64,000 nt of DNA from the NCBI GenBank assembly GCA_033220425.1, contig CM065652.1, forward strand, positions 2,356,001-2,420,000. The letters run 5' to 3'. Position 1 is the stretch's first letter; each line of letters opens with the position of its first letter. The position numbers and the translations under genes were made by a program. Positions 1 to 11,800 of this stretch are shown one piece after another. The notes under the pieces were generated by a model that searched no databases, was not told the origin of the DNA, and saw only the letters and a program-made list of their open reading frames with translations. The DNA is from Lepraria neglecta (Eukaryota; Ascomycota; Lecanoromycetes; Lecanorales; Stereocaulaceae).

Positions 1-485
1 ATGGAAGGGCGAGCATGCGAGTGAGCCTATGATACACGTAAGTGCTTGCTGCGGAGCTGCCTGTTTCCTAGTAGAGCATACCATCTTCCTGCTCTACAAC
101 AATCACATCGATTGCACCACTCAGTGTTGCTGGGTTGATCGAATTCCAGGTTTTCGAAACTGAACCCCCAATACTTCGCACATACTGCATCTCGCTAAAC
201 AAGTGTCACAGTTTCTGAAGCTGTATCAAAGCGTCCAACAACAAATCGTTCAACAAGCAGTCAAACAGGCATCGTCTTTGTAAGCCGCGTTATGGGAGTA
301 AGCATTGGAGGATCCGGTAGGCACCATCTTATATTATAAATTGCGAGCATGACACCATCCAAAACAGCACCAAGGTCCAAGATTGTGAAATCTGACACTC
401 AAACTTGGTGTTGTTCCCTACTCGAGGGACAGGCACATCATGATAACCGTTTAATAGCGTCACTAGGCGTGCGGCTCTACCCGGT

Positions 486-629
486 ATGGCTAGCCGGAAG
501 CGAAAGGAAGCGCGGAGGGCAAGGCTTGCCGAAGAGGCACGCCAAGCGCTGTCTAGAGACTCAGTCATAGATCCAGAAAGACAGCAGCTCACTTACAAAG
601 AGTGGAAGAAGAGGCAGGAGGAGAAAGGT
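486..629 (+). CDS. possible small coding exon, unknown
   Basis: The frame from the ATG at 486 encodes about 48 strongly charged residues rich in Lys, Arg and Glu, which look coding. After 629 the translation becomes hydrophobic and intron-like, and a GT at 630 could be a splice donor. It lies upstream of the fibronectin-III gene in the same frame. It could be a separate small gene, an upstream exon or chance. The family is not recognised. The rest of 1-761 shows nothing else I can support. Confidence 0.2.
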
Positions 630-761
630 TGGTCCTTGTGTTATAGGTGGATTGAAATTCTCATCTTGTTGAGCTTCTACCTCATTACAGTTTACTTCTG
701 TTTGGATGATTTTTATTACTTGCTGTCTACTTCTCCACCATCTCGGTCCAGCCAGAGACCA

Positions 762-3700
762 ATGATCTCAATACAATGGGATCTGGATGTGGGGCGGTGG
801 TACAAGGCAATTCCTAGGGTCACTGCTTCAGACCTGTCCTGGGCTGTGAGCATGCTCCAGCAGTCTGCCTTTTATTGTGCACTGGCCTGGTCAGTCTAAA
901 TCACATCCCCGCCCTTCCCTAACCCAGAGCTGAGATAACTACAGGATTGCTTATCGTTGCTACCAAATATACGAGAAGCCCAGAGACGAGCTTGAGGTTC
1001 TCCTAGGCCTTGACCCTCCTACCGTACCTGAGGTTTCTCTGGCTGGCATAACATCCGACTCGATCCTCCTGTACCAGAACCCTCCTGAAAATCCCTCTAC
1101 ACCACTCCATCTCGCTATACAGGTCAATGGAATCAAAGGTGGGACAGCCTCTCATCAGGCTACGCGCAACCAATGCTAATGTCTGCCCACAACAGTTGGC
1201 GAATTCGCTCGAGGGGACACTTCGATTCAGATTACGGGCTTGAAACACGGCAATTATTATGGCATTCGAGTTATTGCAACCGATGACGCTAATCTAAAGT
1301 CAATTGGACCTCTCATACGGCTACGCACACTGCCGTTTGCTCAGCCCAGCGACGATGGCACCGTGGGTTCGGAGGATGTTTCTAGCAAATGCGAACCTGC
1401 CGCCGTCCATGCTACATCTACGCCATTCGAGAATACTCTCCCCACTCCGACTATGCGAGAACCCGGTGTAGGTCAGCACCTGCATCAAGCAAGACGAGTC
1501 GTATCAGGTCGACGCAATTCCCCTGCAACGTCAGGCGGAGAACAAGGGAACGTGCAAGCTGGCCAGTCAGAAAGTAGCGATGAAGACGAATCTCCAGGAG
1601 CCATTCAACGCTTGACGCAGAGACTCGAATACCTAAGAGCAGAGAAGGAGAAGGTCGATAGGGAAACGCAAGAGGAAGAGCAGGAGTCTAAGTGGCACCT
1701 GGCAGAATTAACGAAGGAACGGGATCGTCTCAAGGCAGAGTACAAAGAGAAAGAAGAAGCGAGTTCCGAGCTTAGGAAGCACGGTAACTACCTGGATAAG
1801 TTGAACAGGACTGCTCAGAGCAAAAAAGCAGCAAAGGAAAAGCAGCTGCAACAGAAGAAAGCCGACAGGCAGAAGATCAAGGATGACATCGCAAGATGGG
1901 ACAAGGAAACGATTGAAATGAGACAAGATACAGAGGAAATGGTCAAAGGAAAGGCTGATGTTATTGCTTCCAAGGACAAGGAAGTCGAAGAGATACGCAA
2001 GAATCTCGCTGAAGACCTTGCTGTAATCAAATCATTGGAGGAGGAAATCCATATCAAGGGCATCCAGATCAAGGAAATGGAGAAAGAGCAAGAGCAAGAG
2101 AAATTGAACAGTGAGGGTAGTGATGGGCAGGAGCAAGCCCGAATAGAGAGGGAGAACGATCAAGTGTGGGAGAGCAAGATGCAGGCGATGCAGGCCGAGC
2201 TGAACTTCTTATGGCAGAGCGTTCAACAGGCCGAGCCCGAGAAAGTGCAGGCGGAGGAACGTCTGAGCTGGTGGATAGACAGGCGTGCTAGGAACCCCGA
2301 GCAGTTTGCCCCCATACCTTCTTTGGACTTCCCTCCCCCAGTCCAACGAAATAGATCACGAAGAAATCGACAGACCAATTCTCGCGCCAGTACCATCTCA
2401 TCTCCCCCAGCCGGCTATCAAAGTGGATCTCCTGCTTTCAACAACGCTTCGCTGATCTCACCACCTGTTTCAACCGCCTCGCCATTCTTCAACGCCATTA
2501 ACGGTATGACTCTGCCTTCCAATACGGACCGTATGAGTATTGCCCTAGCTGAAGTCGAGACTTTGACTGGTGGCGCCCCCATGAGCCCAGCTGCAGACAA
2601 TCTCCTACCTTCAAATCTTTTTCGAGATGACGACGCCACCAACCAACATTTTTCCAATGCATCTGGTCAGGACTATCTTGGCAATGCAAATCCTGATCTT
2701 TTCCTGGGGCACGCGGTCTCGAACTCGGATGCTTCGGCCCATGGACCCCATTCGCCGGTATCTGCAAGCAGTCGAGCAGGTAGTATTTTCTCGAGCCCTC
2801 ACGACAGTCTACAAAACTTACAGAGCTATCAATCACGCCCGGATCCTTTCAACGAAGGTGAAACTCATCCTGCCAGCTCAACGAGTGCGCCATTCCATCC
2901 TTCGATAGCTGCGGATTCGAATCCACTGGGGACCAGCAGGTTCGCCAACCTGTTTTCTTTCAAGCAGCGCGGAAAGCCTGGAACGCAAGAGCCCCCTCTC
3001 TTAGGAACACTAAAGCAAGGGCAGAGTCAGTCATTTCCTAGGAATATGGAGCAGGATGGTCTCGATTCAGACGCAAATCGACGACGTAGAGGAAGCTACG
3101 GCAACTGGGCCAATCCAATGGCAGGGCTACTAAATCGAAATGCACGAGCTCCAGAAGACTCCGGATTTGTTACGGCTCGCACTGGATCAGGCCGAAGGAG
3201 TCGGCTCAATATGTTTGGTACCAAATTCGACGGTCAAGAATCATCAGCTTTTGCAGACCAGCCTTCATCTTCGAGAACCTCGTCAACCTACTCCTACGAT
3301 CAGGTACTCGCAAGACCTTCAAGTGAAAGCCAGCGCTTTGGATGGCCAAACGTTGAAGGTATGCCGAATCGCAGCAGTCCATTGGGTGCCACTTGGAGTG
3401 GACGACCATGGTCACGCGCACCCTCTCGACGGCCTTCAGTGCAACACGGATCGACCAGTAATTTATCACTTGGTAGCACGCCCTTAGGTCCAGAGGAATA
3501 TCCAGGCTCGTTCTCGAAACAAAGCTCTGAGCAAGCCCCTATCGGCACACGGCCTCAGTCTTCCCAGTGTCCGGCCACTCCTAAACTGAATCCTGCAGCG
3601 CCGACCTTCAAGACGCTTTTCTCTCGGAAGGATGGAGGGAAGGCGTCGAAAACAAGTACCAGGTCTGTTGAGAAGTCGAGAGACAAAGATAGTGAGAAGG

Positions 3701-4182
3701 ACGAGACCGACGAGACAGGCTCCATACATGACACCTCGCCTCAGAACCCGCGCTTATCCCGAGATGCCCAATCAATCACTACCGCAGCTTCGACAACAGA
3801 CTCCCATGATTCCTTGGATCGCTCTACATCTGGAACGCCGACGGATGCAGCGGCTCCTTCTGGGACAAAGGAAACGCTCATGCAAAAGATCACTCGCAAG
3901 AGTAGCAGTAGCAAGTTCAACCTGAATTCATGGGCGAAAGAACGTGGACTGAAGTCCAAACCGGGTCAACCTTCTACGCCTACCGAGTTCGAAGAAGATG
4001 CTTCGAGCGAAGGGCAACTTGGCAAGAGCGCCGAAAGCACAAGCAGCACACCGCTGCAGGAAAAGGCTGGTCGTACTAGTTTATCATGGCCCAACATTCG
4101 GAGAAAATCAAAGAAAGGCGATCAGGCCTTGGCTGAAGCTATGGAGAGAGGCAGTGAAGCGGGAGATGACGATGATGCTTGA
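762..4182 (+). CDS. Fibronectin type III / coiled-coil membrane protein
   Basis: Three exons are inferred: 762-889, 945-1138 and 1196-4182, giving 1102 aa. The first intron splits a Trp codon and the second a Val codon. The ATG at 762 gives the short N-terminus typical of this fungal family; it leads into one membrane helix (about residues 26-46) and then a fibronectin-III fold ending near the motif NYYGIRVIA. Next come a long charged coiled coil (roughly residues 210-450) and a low-complexity Ser/Pro-rich tail ending in an acidic stretch. Family members are conserved in Pezizomycotina but their role is unknown; a membrane-anchored scaffold is an inference. The gene looks intact. Confidence 0.82.
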
Positions 4183-4706
4183 GCGATGTCGGGATACGAA
4201 CGTACGATATGGCTTCCATGCCTCTAATAGCCCATCATTTTGATTTTCACGTCCTAAGCTTGGCCTTGTACGGCCAACATACTGGGGCTTTCACCCCAGG
4301 TCTGACTGTATCTAGATACTTCTTGGGCTATGGTACCTACTTGCCTTCAGGGTTCCTCGTAGCCTCCTTCAATTCTTGTACATTAGGCAGGTTTACGCAG
4401 TCTTCATAGGAATTCATGCTACTTGAATGATTACGGACTTCTCTAGCATCAACTAGTGTAGCATAGGATACTAGACATAGAACTGCATAGCCTACACAGG
4501 AATCCCATACCAATGGTGCGTAAAACCATGTTTCTCGTATGGAGGGTCATCACGCTTCGACTTGAAATCGCAAGCCCTTATCGGTATTATATCCACCCTA
4601 ACATAGCCCCGATAAGAAATAAATTTCATCATCGTCGAAATCCTTCGCTCCAAACTTCTATATTTACCTCTCCCTCACCACCATGCCTTCCACCCCCTAA
4701 CAAAAC
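4183..4706. other. intergenic, no gene seen
   Basis: This is the 3' region of the fibronectin-III gene and the promoter of the next gene. Pyrimidine-rich CT tracts just before 4707 are typical of fungal promoters and 5' UTRs. No other coding signal was found. Confidence 0.5.
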
Positions 4707-6078
4707 ATGGACACAGCAGCCTACCTAACCTCCCAAGGCTGGGCCGGCCACGGCCACGCCCTCCACCACAGCGGCCGCGGCATCACAAAACCCCTCGCCG
4801 TCACCCAGAAAAACAACGTCCTTGGTATCGGCAAGAAAAGGCACGACGCCCATGCTGATCAGTGGTGGGCGAGAGCTTTTGATGAGACGTTAAAGGGGAT
4901 AAATACTACAACAAATGAAGGGACGGGGAGGATTGAGGGTGTGGTGCTTGGGAATGGGGCGAGGGCGTTGGAGATGGCGGGGAGAGGGGGTGGGAAGTGG
5001 GTTGGGGGGAAGGGACTCTATGGCCATTTTGTTAGGGGAGAGAGTTTGAGTGGGACTTTGACGCCTGAGGAGGGGGGTGGTGGGGGATCTAAGGAGACAT
5101 CGACCGGTGGGGGTGAAGTTAAGATCGAAGAGCTGGAGGATGTTGTGATGGAGACTGTGCCGAAGGAGAAAAAGGAGAAAAAGAAGAAGAGTAAGAAGCA
5201 GAGTAAGAAGCAGAAGCAGAAGCATCGAGAGGTTGTGGCTGGGGATTCTGGTGCTGCGAATTTCGGAGACGTTATGGCAGGACGTGGAGTTGGTGAAGTA
5301 AGGGAGGAGCCAACCCAGGCGATATCAAAGGGGAGCAAGAAGAGCAAGAAGCGAAAACACCGGGATGCTGAAGCTGAAGCTCAAGTCCCAGATCTTGGGG
5401 CAACCGCCGAGAGGCCTATACAGGTTTGCAGGTTCACAACCATTAACAATGGCCAAGACCAGTGGCAACTTTCGGTCTTAGATCCAGAAAAAATGGAAAA
5501 GGAGGAACGACAGCAAAGAAAGAGTTATTGGGAAGGCAGACACGCTCAGGCTTCGACTCCTGGACATAGCCAGCCAACCCAAATGCCCAATGAGCCAACA
5601 GAAAAGCCCAAAAAATTGGCTCGATCCCGAAAAAACAAAGGCACGCGAAGAAAAGCGTCGTAAAAAAGCCAAGGTCCAGCGCGCCATCGAAAGCGAGCGA
5701 AAAGCAATTGGCATTCAGACGAAGCCAGTGAGGGAGAAGAAGTACATCGATTCGGAGTTGCATAGGGCGATGATTGCGCGGAAGAATGATAGACACAAGG
5801 CCGTCAAGACTAAGAAAATGATTGAGGATGATAGGGAGAGTAATCAGAAGAGGTGGAAGGGTGAGTTCTCTAGGCTCGATACGGGGAGGAAGAAGAACAG
5901 TTTCGTACTGATTTTGGGATGGCTGGGGGCTAAGGAGTGGGGAAGCCAGCTGTACACAAACCATAGGGATTTGGTGGAATTATCAGGATCGAGGGCGTGT
6001 CGGATGAGAAGGCGAAGCAGCTACCTATTACAGGTTAGAAACCCTAACTACAAGGCACTGGCTATCCTCCGATTCTAA
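4707..6078 (+). CDS. TMA23-like G-patch nucleolar protein, frame break
   Basis: The N-terminus has the TMA23/G-patch signature: LTSQGWAG, then GRGITKPL, GIGKK and the DAHADQWW motif before AFDETLK. Lys-rich nucleolar-type tracts follow. Yeast Tma23 acts in ribosome biogenesis, and a similar nucleolar role is inferred. The first frame stops at 5661-5663, but the next frame from about 5616 continues with coding-like basic sequence to about 5860. One base too many in the A6 run at 5610-5615 would explain this (indel or assembly error). Alternatively an intron at 5424-5481, which starts GT, ends AG and has a CATTAAC branch-like motif, would also switch to the second frame. Beyond 5860 the end is unresolved: the second frame stops at 6078, while the third frame is coding-like from about 5975 and splices at 6034-6092 to a stop at 6181. 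Confidence 0.65.
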
Positions 6079-6181
6079 CACGTAGCTTGCAGGTCAATGT
6101 CATACAGCCAGTGACTTGCGAGCCAAACTAAGCACCATGAGCCGTGTATTGAAGGCCGAGCTTCTCTGGGTTGCAGCATAG

Positions 6182-7021
6182 TGGGAACCCCAATGGGTCT
6201 GTGTCGGAGGCCAGATTATTCTCAGTAGGAGGGAAATTATCACATCAATGAAGGTGTCGAGCAATCCAGTATAGACTTCAAATAGTCAATGAAGCAGATG
6301 TGATTAATGAAAAGCTGTGCAAATCCATCAACTGCCTCCTCCAAGGAATATCTTTATCGATCATGAGAGCTTTGATACTTCTTGCGAACGTGATGATTGT
6401 GTTTGCATTGATCCCCATATTGGGGAGAGCAGGTTTGATAGCTATTTACCCATCACATCGAAAACCCGGAATTAACAGATCTCTAAACTTTCTTCGCACT
6501 ACATTCCACATCAGCTTGTGCATGTAGTACTGAACTAACTGGGGTTTCCACATTTCCACTGTCGAACGTCGTCGTCCAGTCTGTGGTCAAAAATCCAGAC
6601 AGCAAGCGCTGGTCTGCTCAATTAGAGCTAGAATTTAAAAGTTCTATACTCGGGAACAGTGACAACAGAAGCCATTTTTACTCAAGATGAGGAGCTCTTG
6701 CTCCAGGAGAGTGGGATGTGAAGATTTTGAAGCTCGAAAGCATCAAAATTAAACGGAGTCAATGCTCAAAGCGTCTAGGAAGTGAAGAGCTTGCTGCGAG
6801 GGAATAGCAGCTAGTTGGGAAGTCTGCGTTCAACAAGATGTGGAAATATTGGCGGTTTTGCTTTCGAGAAGTCTGAATCGGGAGGTCTTGTAGTCAAATA
6901 CGATCGGAACTTGCAGTCTTACAGGGAAAAATTAATGGTGGTAAGGAGATGCAGTCAAGTATTGTCCACAACATAAGTCATGAGTCAGCGGCAAACTTCA
7001 TGCCCCAAATCACAATCAAAG
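6182..7021. other. intergenic, no gene seen
   Basis: This lies between two convergent genes. A short ORF at 6300-6527 lacks family similarity and splice context, so nothing in this stretch is called. Confidence 0.45.
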
Positions 7022-8214
7022 CTACCTATCAGCATCCCCACAAAGCAGCCAAGGCCTCTGCTCCCAGAAGTCATCTTTGATGATATCAGTGTGCTGTACC
7101 ACGATCTCAGCTTTCGACCGCCGCTTCCGCTCCTTCTCCTTTTGCGTCTTCGATATCTCAACTTCGCTGTTTTTGGATACGGCAAGCGCAGCTGGATCGG
7201 GAACCTCTTGATGATACTGCACAGCATTAGCATAAAACTCATTTGAAGGAATTGGATTAGGTACCGGGTAGCTTACATCACAGAAGATGATACTTCCCTT
7301 CCTGTATATCTCGGGCTCATTGTTGTAATTTATGCCGAATTGTGAGAACAGGATCTCGTTCTTGTCTGCTGCTAAAGTGCCCTGCCCGAAGCTCTCTGTA
7401 AACCTGAATCTATTTATAGTAGTTTTATATCATACCTTCAGCTTCTCCTCCGCCTTCGTAACATCCATTCCTCCGCGCTGTACCAGAGCCCAGAACGTAG
7501 TGTTGTAAAGGTTATTTATGTGGCCTGTTCTCCGTCTCAATATATGACAACCAGGGAAAGCGGGATGGAATCAAATGAAGTAGAGCTTACAATCAACCTG
7601 TCTCCAGCTCATGTAATCCCTCATCGTCTGAGTAGAAGGATAAAGCACCACTCTCCCATCGAACGATGGGAGAAGGGGCGTCAAAGGTTTTGATGGGACG
7701 AACGTAGACCAGAGATGCAAGTAATATGCTGTGAATGTCGAGACAACCGTCGTCAAAATCTTGCTAGATAGGGAAACATCATTAACATCCAAGGCTTTTC
7801 GAGATAAGATCGAAGCCGAGGAACTACCTCTCACGCCTATCAAAAAGCCTAGACGACCTCTCAAATATAAAGCTGAACAGCCATCAGCACCGCCATAGCT
7901 GGATGTGAGACCAGCATGGCTTACCTGAACTCATCACTAATCCCATAAGCAAAGCTGATATCAGGCAGTTCCTTCATCACAGCTGCAGCTGCGGCGTTCA
8001 TCAAGTCGAGTGCGGCGCGGTCATTGGGTTTCTCGAAGTCGTGCTTGGTAGAGAACCTGGCATCGTGTAAGTCATATGGGAATGGGTGAGTGGAGAAGGC
8101 GGAGGACTACTTATGGAACCCACGCCCATCGACGCGGACGACGATGTAGGTATTGGGAAGGAGGGTAGTAGTTTGTTCAAATGTTTTTACGTATTCATAT
8201 TTCGAGTTGGCCAT
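7022..8214 (-). CDS. THG1: tRNA-His guanylyltransferase Thg1
   Basis: Thg1 adds the essential G-1 to the 5' end of tRNA-His by 3'-5' polymerisation, which is required for recognition by histidyl-tRNA synthetase. Seven exons on the minus strand are inferred: 8214-8111, 8056-7925, 7872-7828, 7763-7591, 7524-7436, 7381-7277 and 7216-7022, with introns of 52-66 nt. They give exactly 280 aa, close to the family length. Metal-binding and catalytic motifs are intact: VRVDGRGFHKFS near the start and YGISDEFSF about residue 75. Later family blocks MSWRQVDCHINNLYN, FWALVQRGG and GTLAADKNEILF are present. It is tandem with RPB1, whose stop lies 596 bp upstream of this start. Confidence 0.93.
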
Positions 8215-8809
8215 ATTTACGGAGAGGGGTGGAGATGAAATTGAAAGCTTGAGTAGCAGATTTTGGAAGCACCCGGAGGTACAGAATTCATTTCATGAGG
8301 CGTGGTCGTAATATTTGGCATTCTGAAGTATTATCTACGTATGACTCACAGTACACAACGACAATGTTGTTGCTGAAAATCACTCTATTGCATCGATGTA
8401 TCTGCCCCCCACCTCCAACTTCATAGCGCTTTTATTGTACATGAAAATGGATATGCCTGATGTCCTTTGACCATGCTTCTGCAATTGCAGGCAATCAAAA
8501 ACGCCATTTTCAAAAATCCCTCCGACGACGAGCCTGCAAGCACAATCTGGTTCGAGCTGGACTTTTGCTCCTTTTAGGCTCTGAAAATGCAATGCTCCGG
8601 GCGCCATGCATGAAGACTACCACGCGAATTCCTCTAAACTAATGGGAAGCACGCCGTTGGGGCCGCTCGTCCGTCACTCTGACAGGAAAATCGAACTATA
8701 GAAATACAGGAGTGAAAGACACGCCTTCGCTTCATCGATCCTCTCGTATCTATTGAATCTTAGCCTTAGGTCAAGGGCACTTTGGGAACGCATCTCTAGG
8801 TCGTTATGT
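8215..8809. other. intergenic between RPB1 stop and THG1 start
   Basis: This holds the RPB1 3' region and the THG1 promoter. Short ORFs on both strands (for example 8460-8642) have no recognisable content. Confidence 0.5.
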
Positions 8810-11800
8810 TTATGACTGCTCTGGACTGAAAGTTGGTGAGGTTGGCGTCCATTTTGGGGACCCAGAGCCTGGTGGGGAGGCCGATCGAGCATCAGATCCA
8901 GGCCTGAGCGATTTCGAAGTTAGCATTTCCCTCTGAAGATATTTCTTGAGTCAAAGGTCATGTCTCAAGGGCTAGAGAAGTCTTCTGGCGCCCAGGGTAT
9001 GTATTATAGTTCAAGAGGTACGGAAGGGGAGACGATAAGTTAGGTAAATTAACTCACGTGAACTGCGGTGATGAGGGTGAGTACGAAAGTGGAGATGTCG
9101 GCGAGTACACGGGCGAAGCCGGGGAGATGCTTGAATTTCCTTTGAAAGCAGGGGAGCTTGGGCTATACTGAGGCGAGCTAGGGCTGTATTGAGGCGACTT
9201 CAAGGTTTAGATGTTAGCAAAGGCTCTAGAGGAGCTGAACAAGGGAAGACTTACTGTAGGTGATATTGAGGAAGCTCCGAATGCCTACAGTATTTCAAAG
9301 TCAGCATCGCCCTTTCTAAACGAACAGTGGAGCCGCAGGTCTAGTCTGCAGGAAGGAAGCTGTATGGTCTCTCTGTTGCCGAAAATAGGTTTGTAATGCG
9401 GATTGAGGCTTCAATGCGAAAAGAATTGCTAGAAGATGGAGCTCACCGGTGATGAGGGTGAGTACGAGGGTCTAAACAAGTCAGTGTGATAACAAATATC
9501 AAGAGGGAGGGAAGTACGAACGAGGTAGGAGAATACGAAGGGGAGGTGGGGGAAAAGCTTGGTCTGTGAAAGGTTAGCAACTGCGTCGTTTCGAGTGGAG
9601 AAGAGATTGCTTCGAGAACGTACGATGTAGGGCTATAGCTAGGAGATCTACACAAGATCAGCAAGTTTCAAACTGTTGGAGGATTCTGTACTTACGAAGG
9701 ACTGGCCCCCATAGCAAATTGGGGAGATGAGGGTGAGTATGACGGTCTAGGAACAAGTCAGTATGTTAATAAATGTCAAGAGGAAAGGAGTTACGAACGA
9801 AGTGGGCGTGAAGGCACTGAACGATTGCGGAATTAGCATTTCCATTTCAAATCAATTCTTAAGTGACAAGACATGTCTCAGGAGCCGAGAAATCGGGCTC
9901 CCAAGTATATCTCGCAACTCGGGATTAATAACACAGAAAGGGGAACATACGGGGACGCTGCGTAAGCAGGAGAAGCTAACTATCGTCAGTAGACTTCCTA
10001 GATCGTGGAAAGGGAGAGACAGTTACCTGGCGAAAATCTGGGTGAAGTTGCAAAGGCGCCACCAGGACTCTGATCGGAACGTTAGCATCAGGCCTTAAGC
10101 ACCTCGACCAAAGCAAAGAACATACCGAAGGAGAGTAGAATCCGGGGCTGCTAGGCGATGCACCAAATGGACTTGTGGGTGACGTGTTGAAAGGGCTGCT
10201 AGGTGAGTACCCTCCTGGGCTCCTGCTTGAATAAGGACTCAAGCCGCCACCAAATCCTTGAGGCTGATACTCGGTAAATCCTCCTGGAGTGGCAGAACCG
10301 GAATGAGAGATAGGCGAGAAGCTTGCTCCGTAATCTGGGGTGCCGATGAAGCGGGGATCAGCCTCTTGCATCGGTGAGCCGCTGTCATATGGCGTCATAG
10401 CTCCATCAGCCATGGTGCTGCCTTTGATGCCAATGTTGGGCATGATGCCTAATCTAGCATTGTCCGAGATCACGCTGTCCAGAAGATTCTGGTCCAAGTA
10501 AACCTCCATTTCTCCAGTACCTAGAGGAGCCAACTGTCCAAGCATGACGTTCTCAGACACACCTCTGCAGTCATCAAGCTCACCGCAAGCGGCAGCCTCG
10601 AGAAGGATCTCGACAGTTTCTTCAAAAGAACATCTCATCAGGGCGCCGGTATCTGCTCTGTTGATTCCATGACGAGTGATGGCCATGAGATGACCCCGAG
10701 CGGTCATGACATCAACGAGAAGTGCCAGATGTCGATGATTAACGTAGGAACCATCAAAAGCCAAGACTTGGGTCAGTTCTTTCATGAGAGCTGACCTAGT
10801 AGCTTCGATACCGAACACCTCGAAGACTTCGATGAAAGAATTCGAATAAGTGCGGGTAGTATCGACTCCAGGTATCGTCAAGACTTGACCAAGGGCCGAG
10901 CCGCTGGTATCGAGGAACCATTCCTTGCAGAGGGGGTCATCCTTAGCCATGACCAAGGCTCCATCTCCTCCTTGACGAATCTTGGTACGTGTGTTGAGGA
11001 AAGCTCGTTCAATACCGGGAACGCCTCGCAGTGTCAGTGTATCAAGGATGTGAGCTTCGAGTCGCTTTAACATCAAGTCTTCTTCAAGGTCGTCATCTTC
11101 TTCTCCCTTGCCATGATCTTGAATCATACGAATGCGAACCACTTGCTCATCCGCATTATCGTCGCTGAAGATAACAGCAAGATCTTTGGTGTAGTTCTCT
11201 TTGATCTTGTTAGCGACGTCTTGAACCGTCAGACCCTTATCAAGCAATGCACGTCGTCCAAGTATAATACGCAAGAGCCAGCGCGACTGGCGGAATTGGT
11301 CTTCCATATCACCGCCGGGTAAGATGAAATAAGATTCCACCATGTCGCGATCTGCTTCGATGACAGTTGATTGGATGTCAGGGTCATAGTAGATCTCTGT
11401 GGTCTCTGTGACGGAGCGAAGAGTGGTGTGCTCCACGGCACTTCGAAGTAGCTTAGCGCTTTCTTGATTGCCGGTACTTCCTTCCTCTTGATAGACTGTC
11501 ATAGACGGAGTCTTGATGTTCTTGGCAACGTTCAAAATCTCTTTTAGACGTGGCACACCGAGAGTCACATTTTTGGATGATACACCAGCAAAATGGAAGG
11601 TGTTGAGGGTCATCTGGGTAGCAGGCTCTCCAATGGACTGCGCAGCCAGAACTCCAACCATCTCGCCAGGACTGACGGTAGCACGGTTAAAACGACTCTC
11701 AATCTCTCCAATTACATGCTGCAAGGCCAATTTATTGAGGGAGTTCTCCATGACCAAGCGTTTAAAGGCTAGACGCGACCGCAGCTGGGCCTTGAATAGC

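Larger units (their letters stand above)
8810..10126 (-). repeat. RPB1 CTD heptad region split into micro-exons
   Basis: After the main exon ends at 10126, the C-terminal domain is encoded by ten exons of 43, 7, 18, 51, 24, 42, 25, 30, 140 and 94 nt. Each boundary has GT..AG ends, and joining them gives an unbroken series of SPxYSPxSP-type repeats. Donor sequence TC|GTTCGTA is used twice (after 9799 and after 9522). Many heptads are imperfect; YSPTSPS in full occurs only a few times, in exons 9647-9624 and 9563-9522. This is ordinary coding sequence of RPB1, listed separately because of its repeat structure. Confidence 0.85.

Noticed and set aside
6300-6527. 75-aa hydrophobic ORF as a small membrane protein
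   Set aside because: No family pattern, no basic or polar tail, and AT-rich intergenic surroundings; probably chance.
9211-10098. Plus-strand ORFs across the RPB1 CTD introns, such as 9763-10098
   Set aside because: Chance open frames over introns and heptad exons; the minus-strand exon chain explains the region fully.
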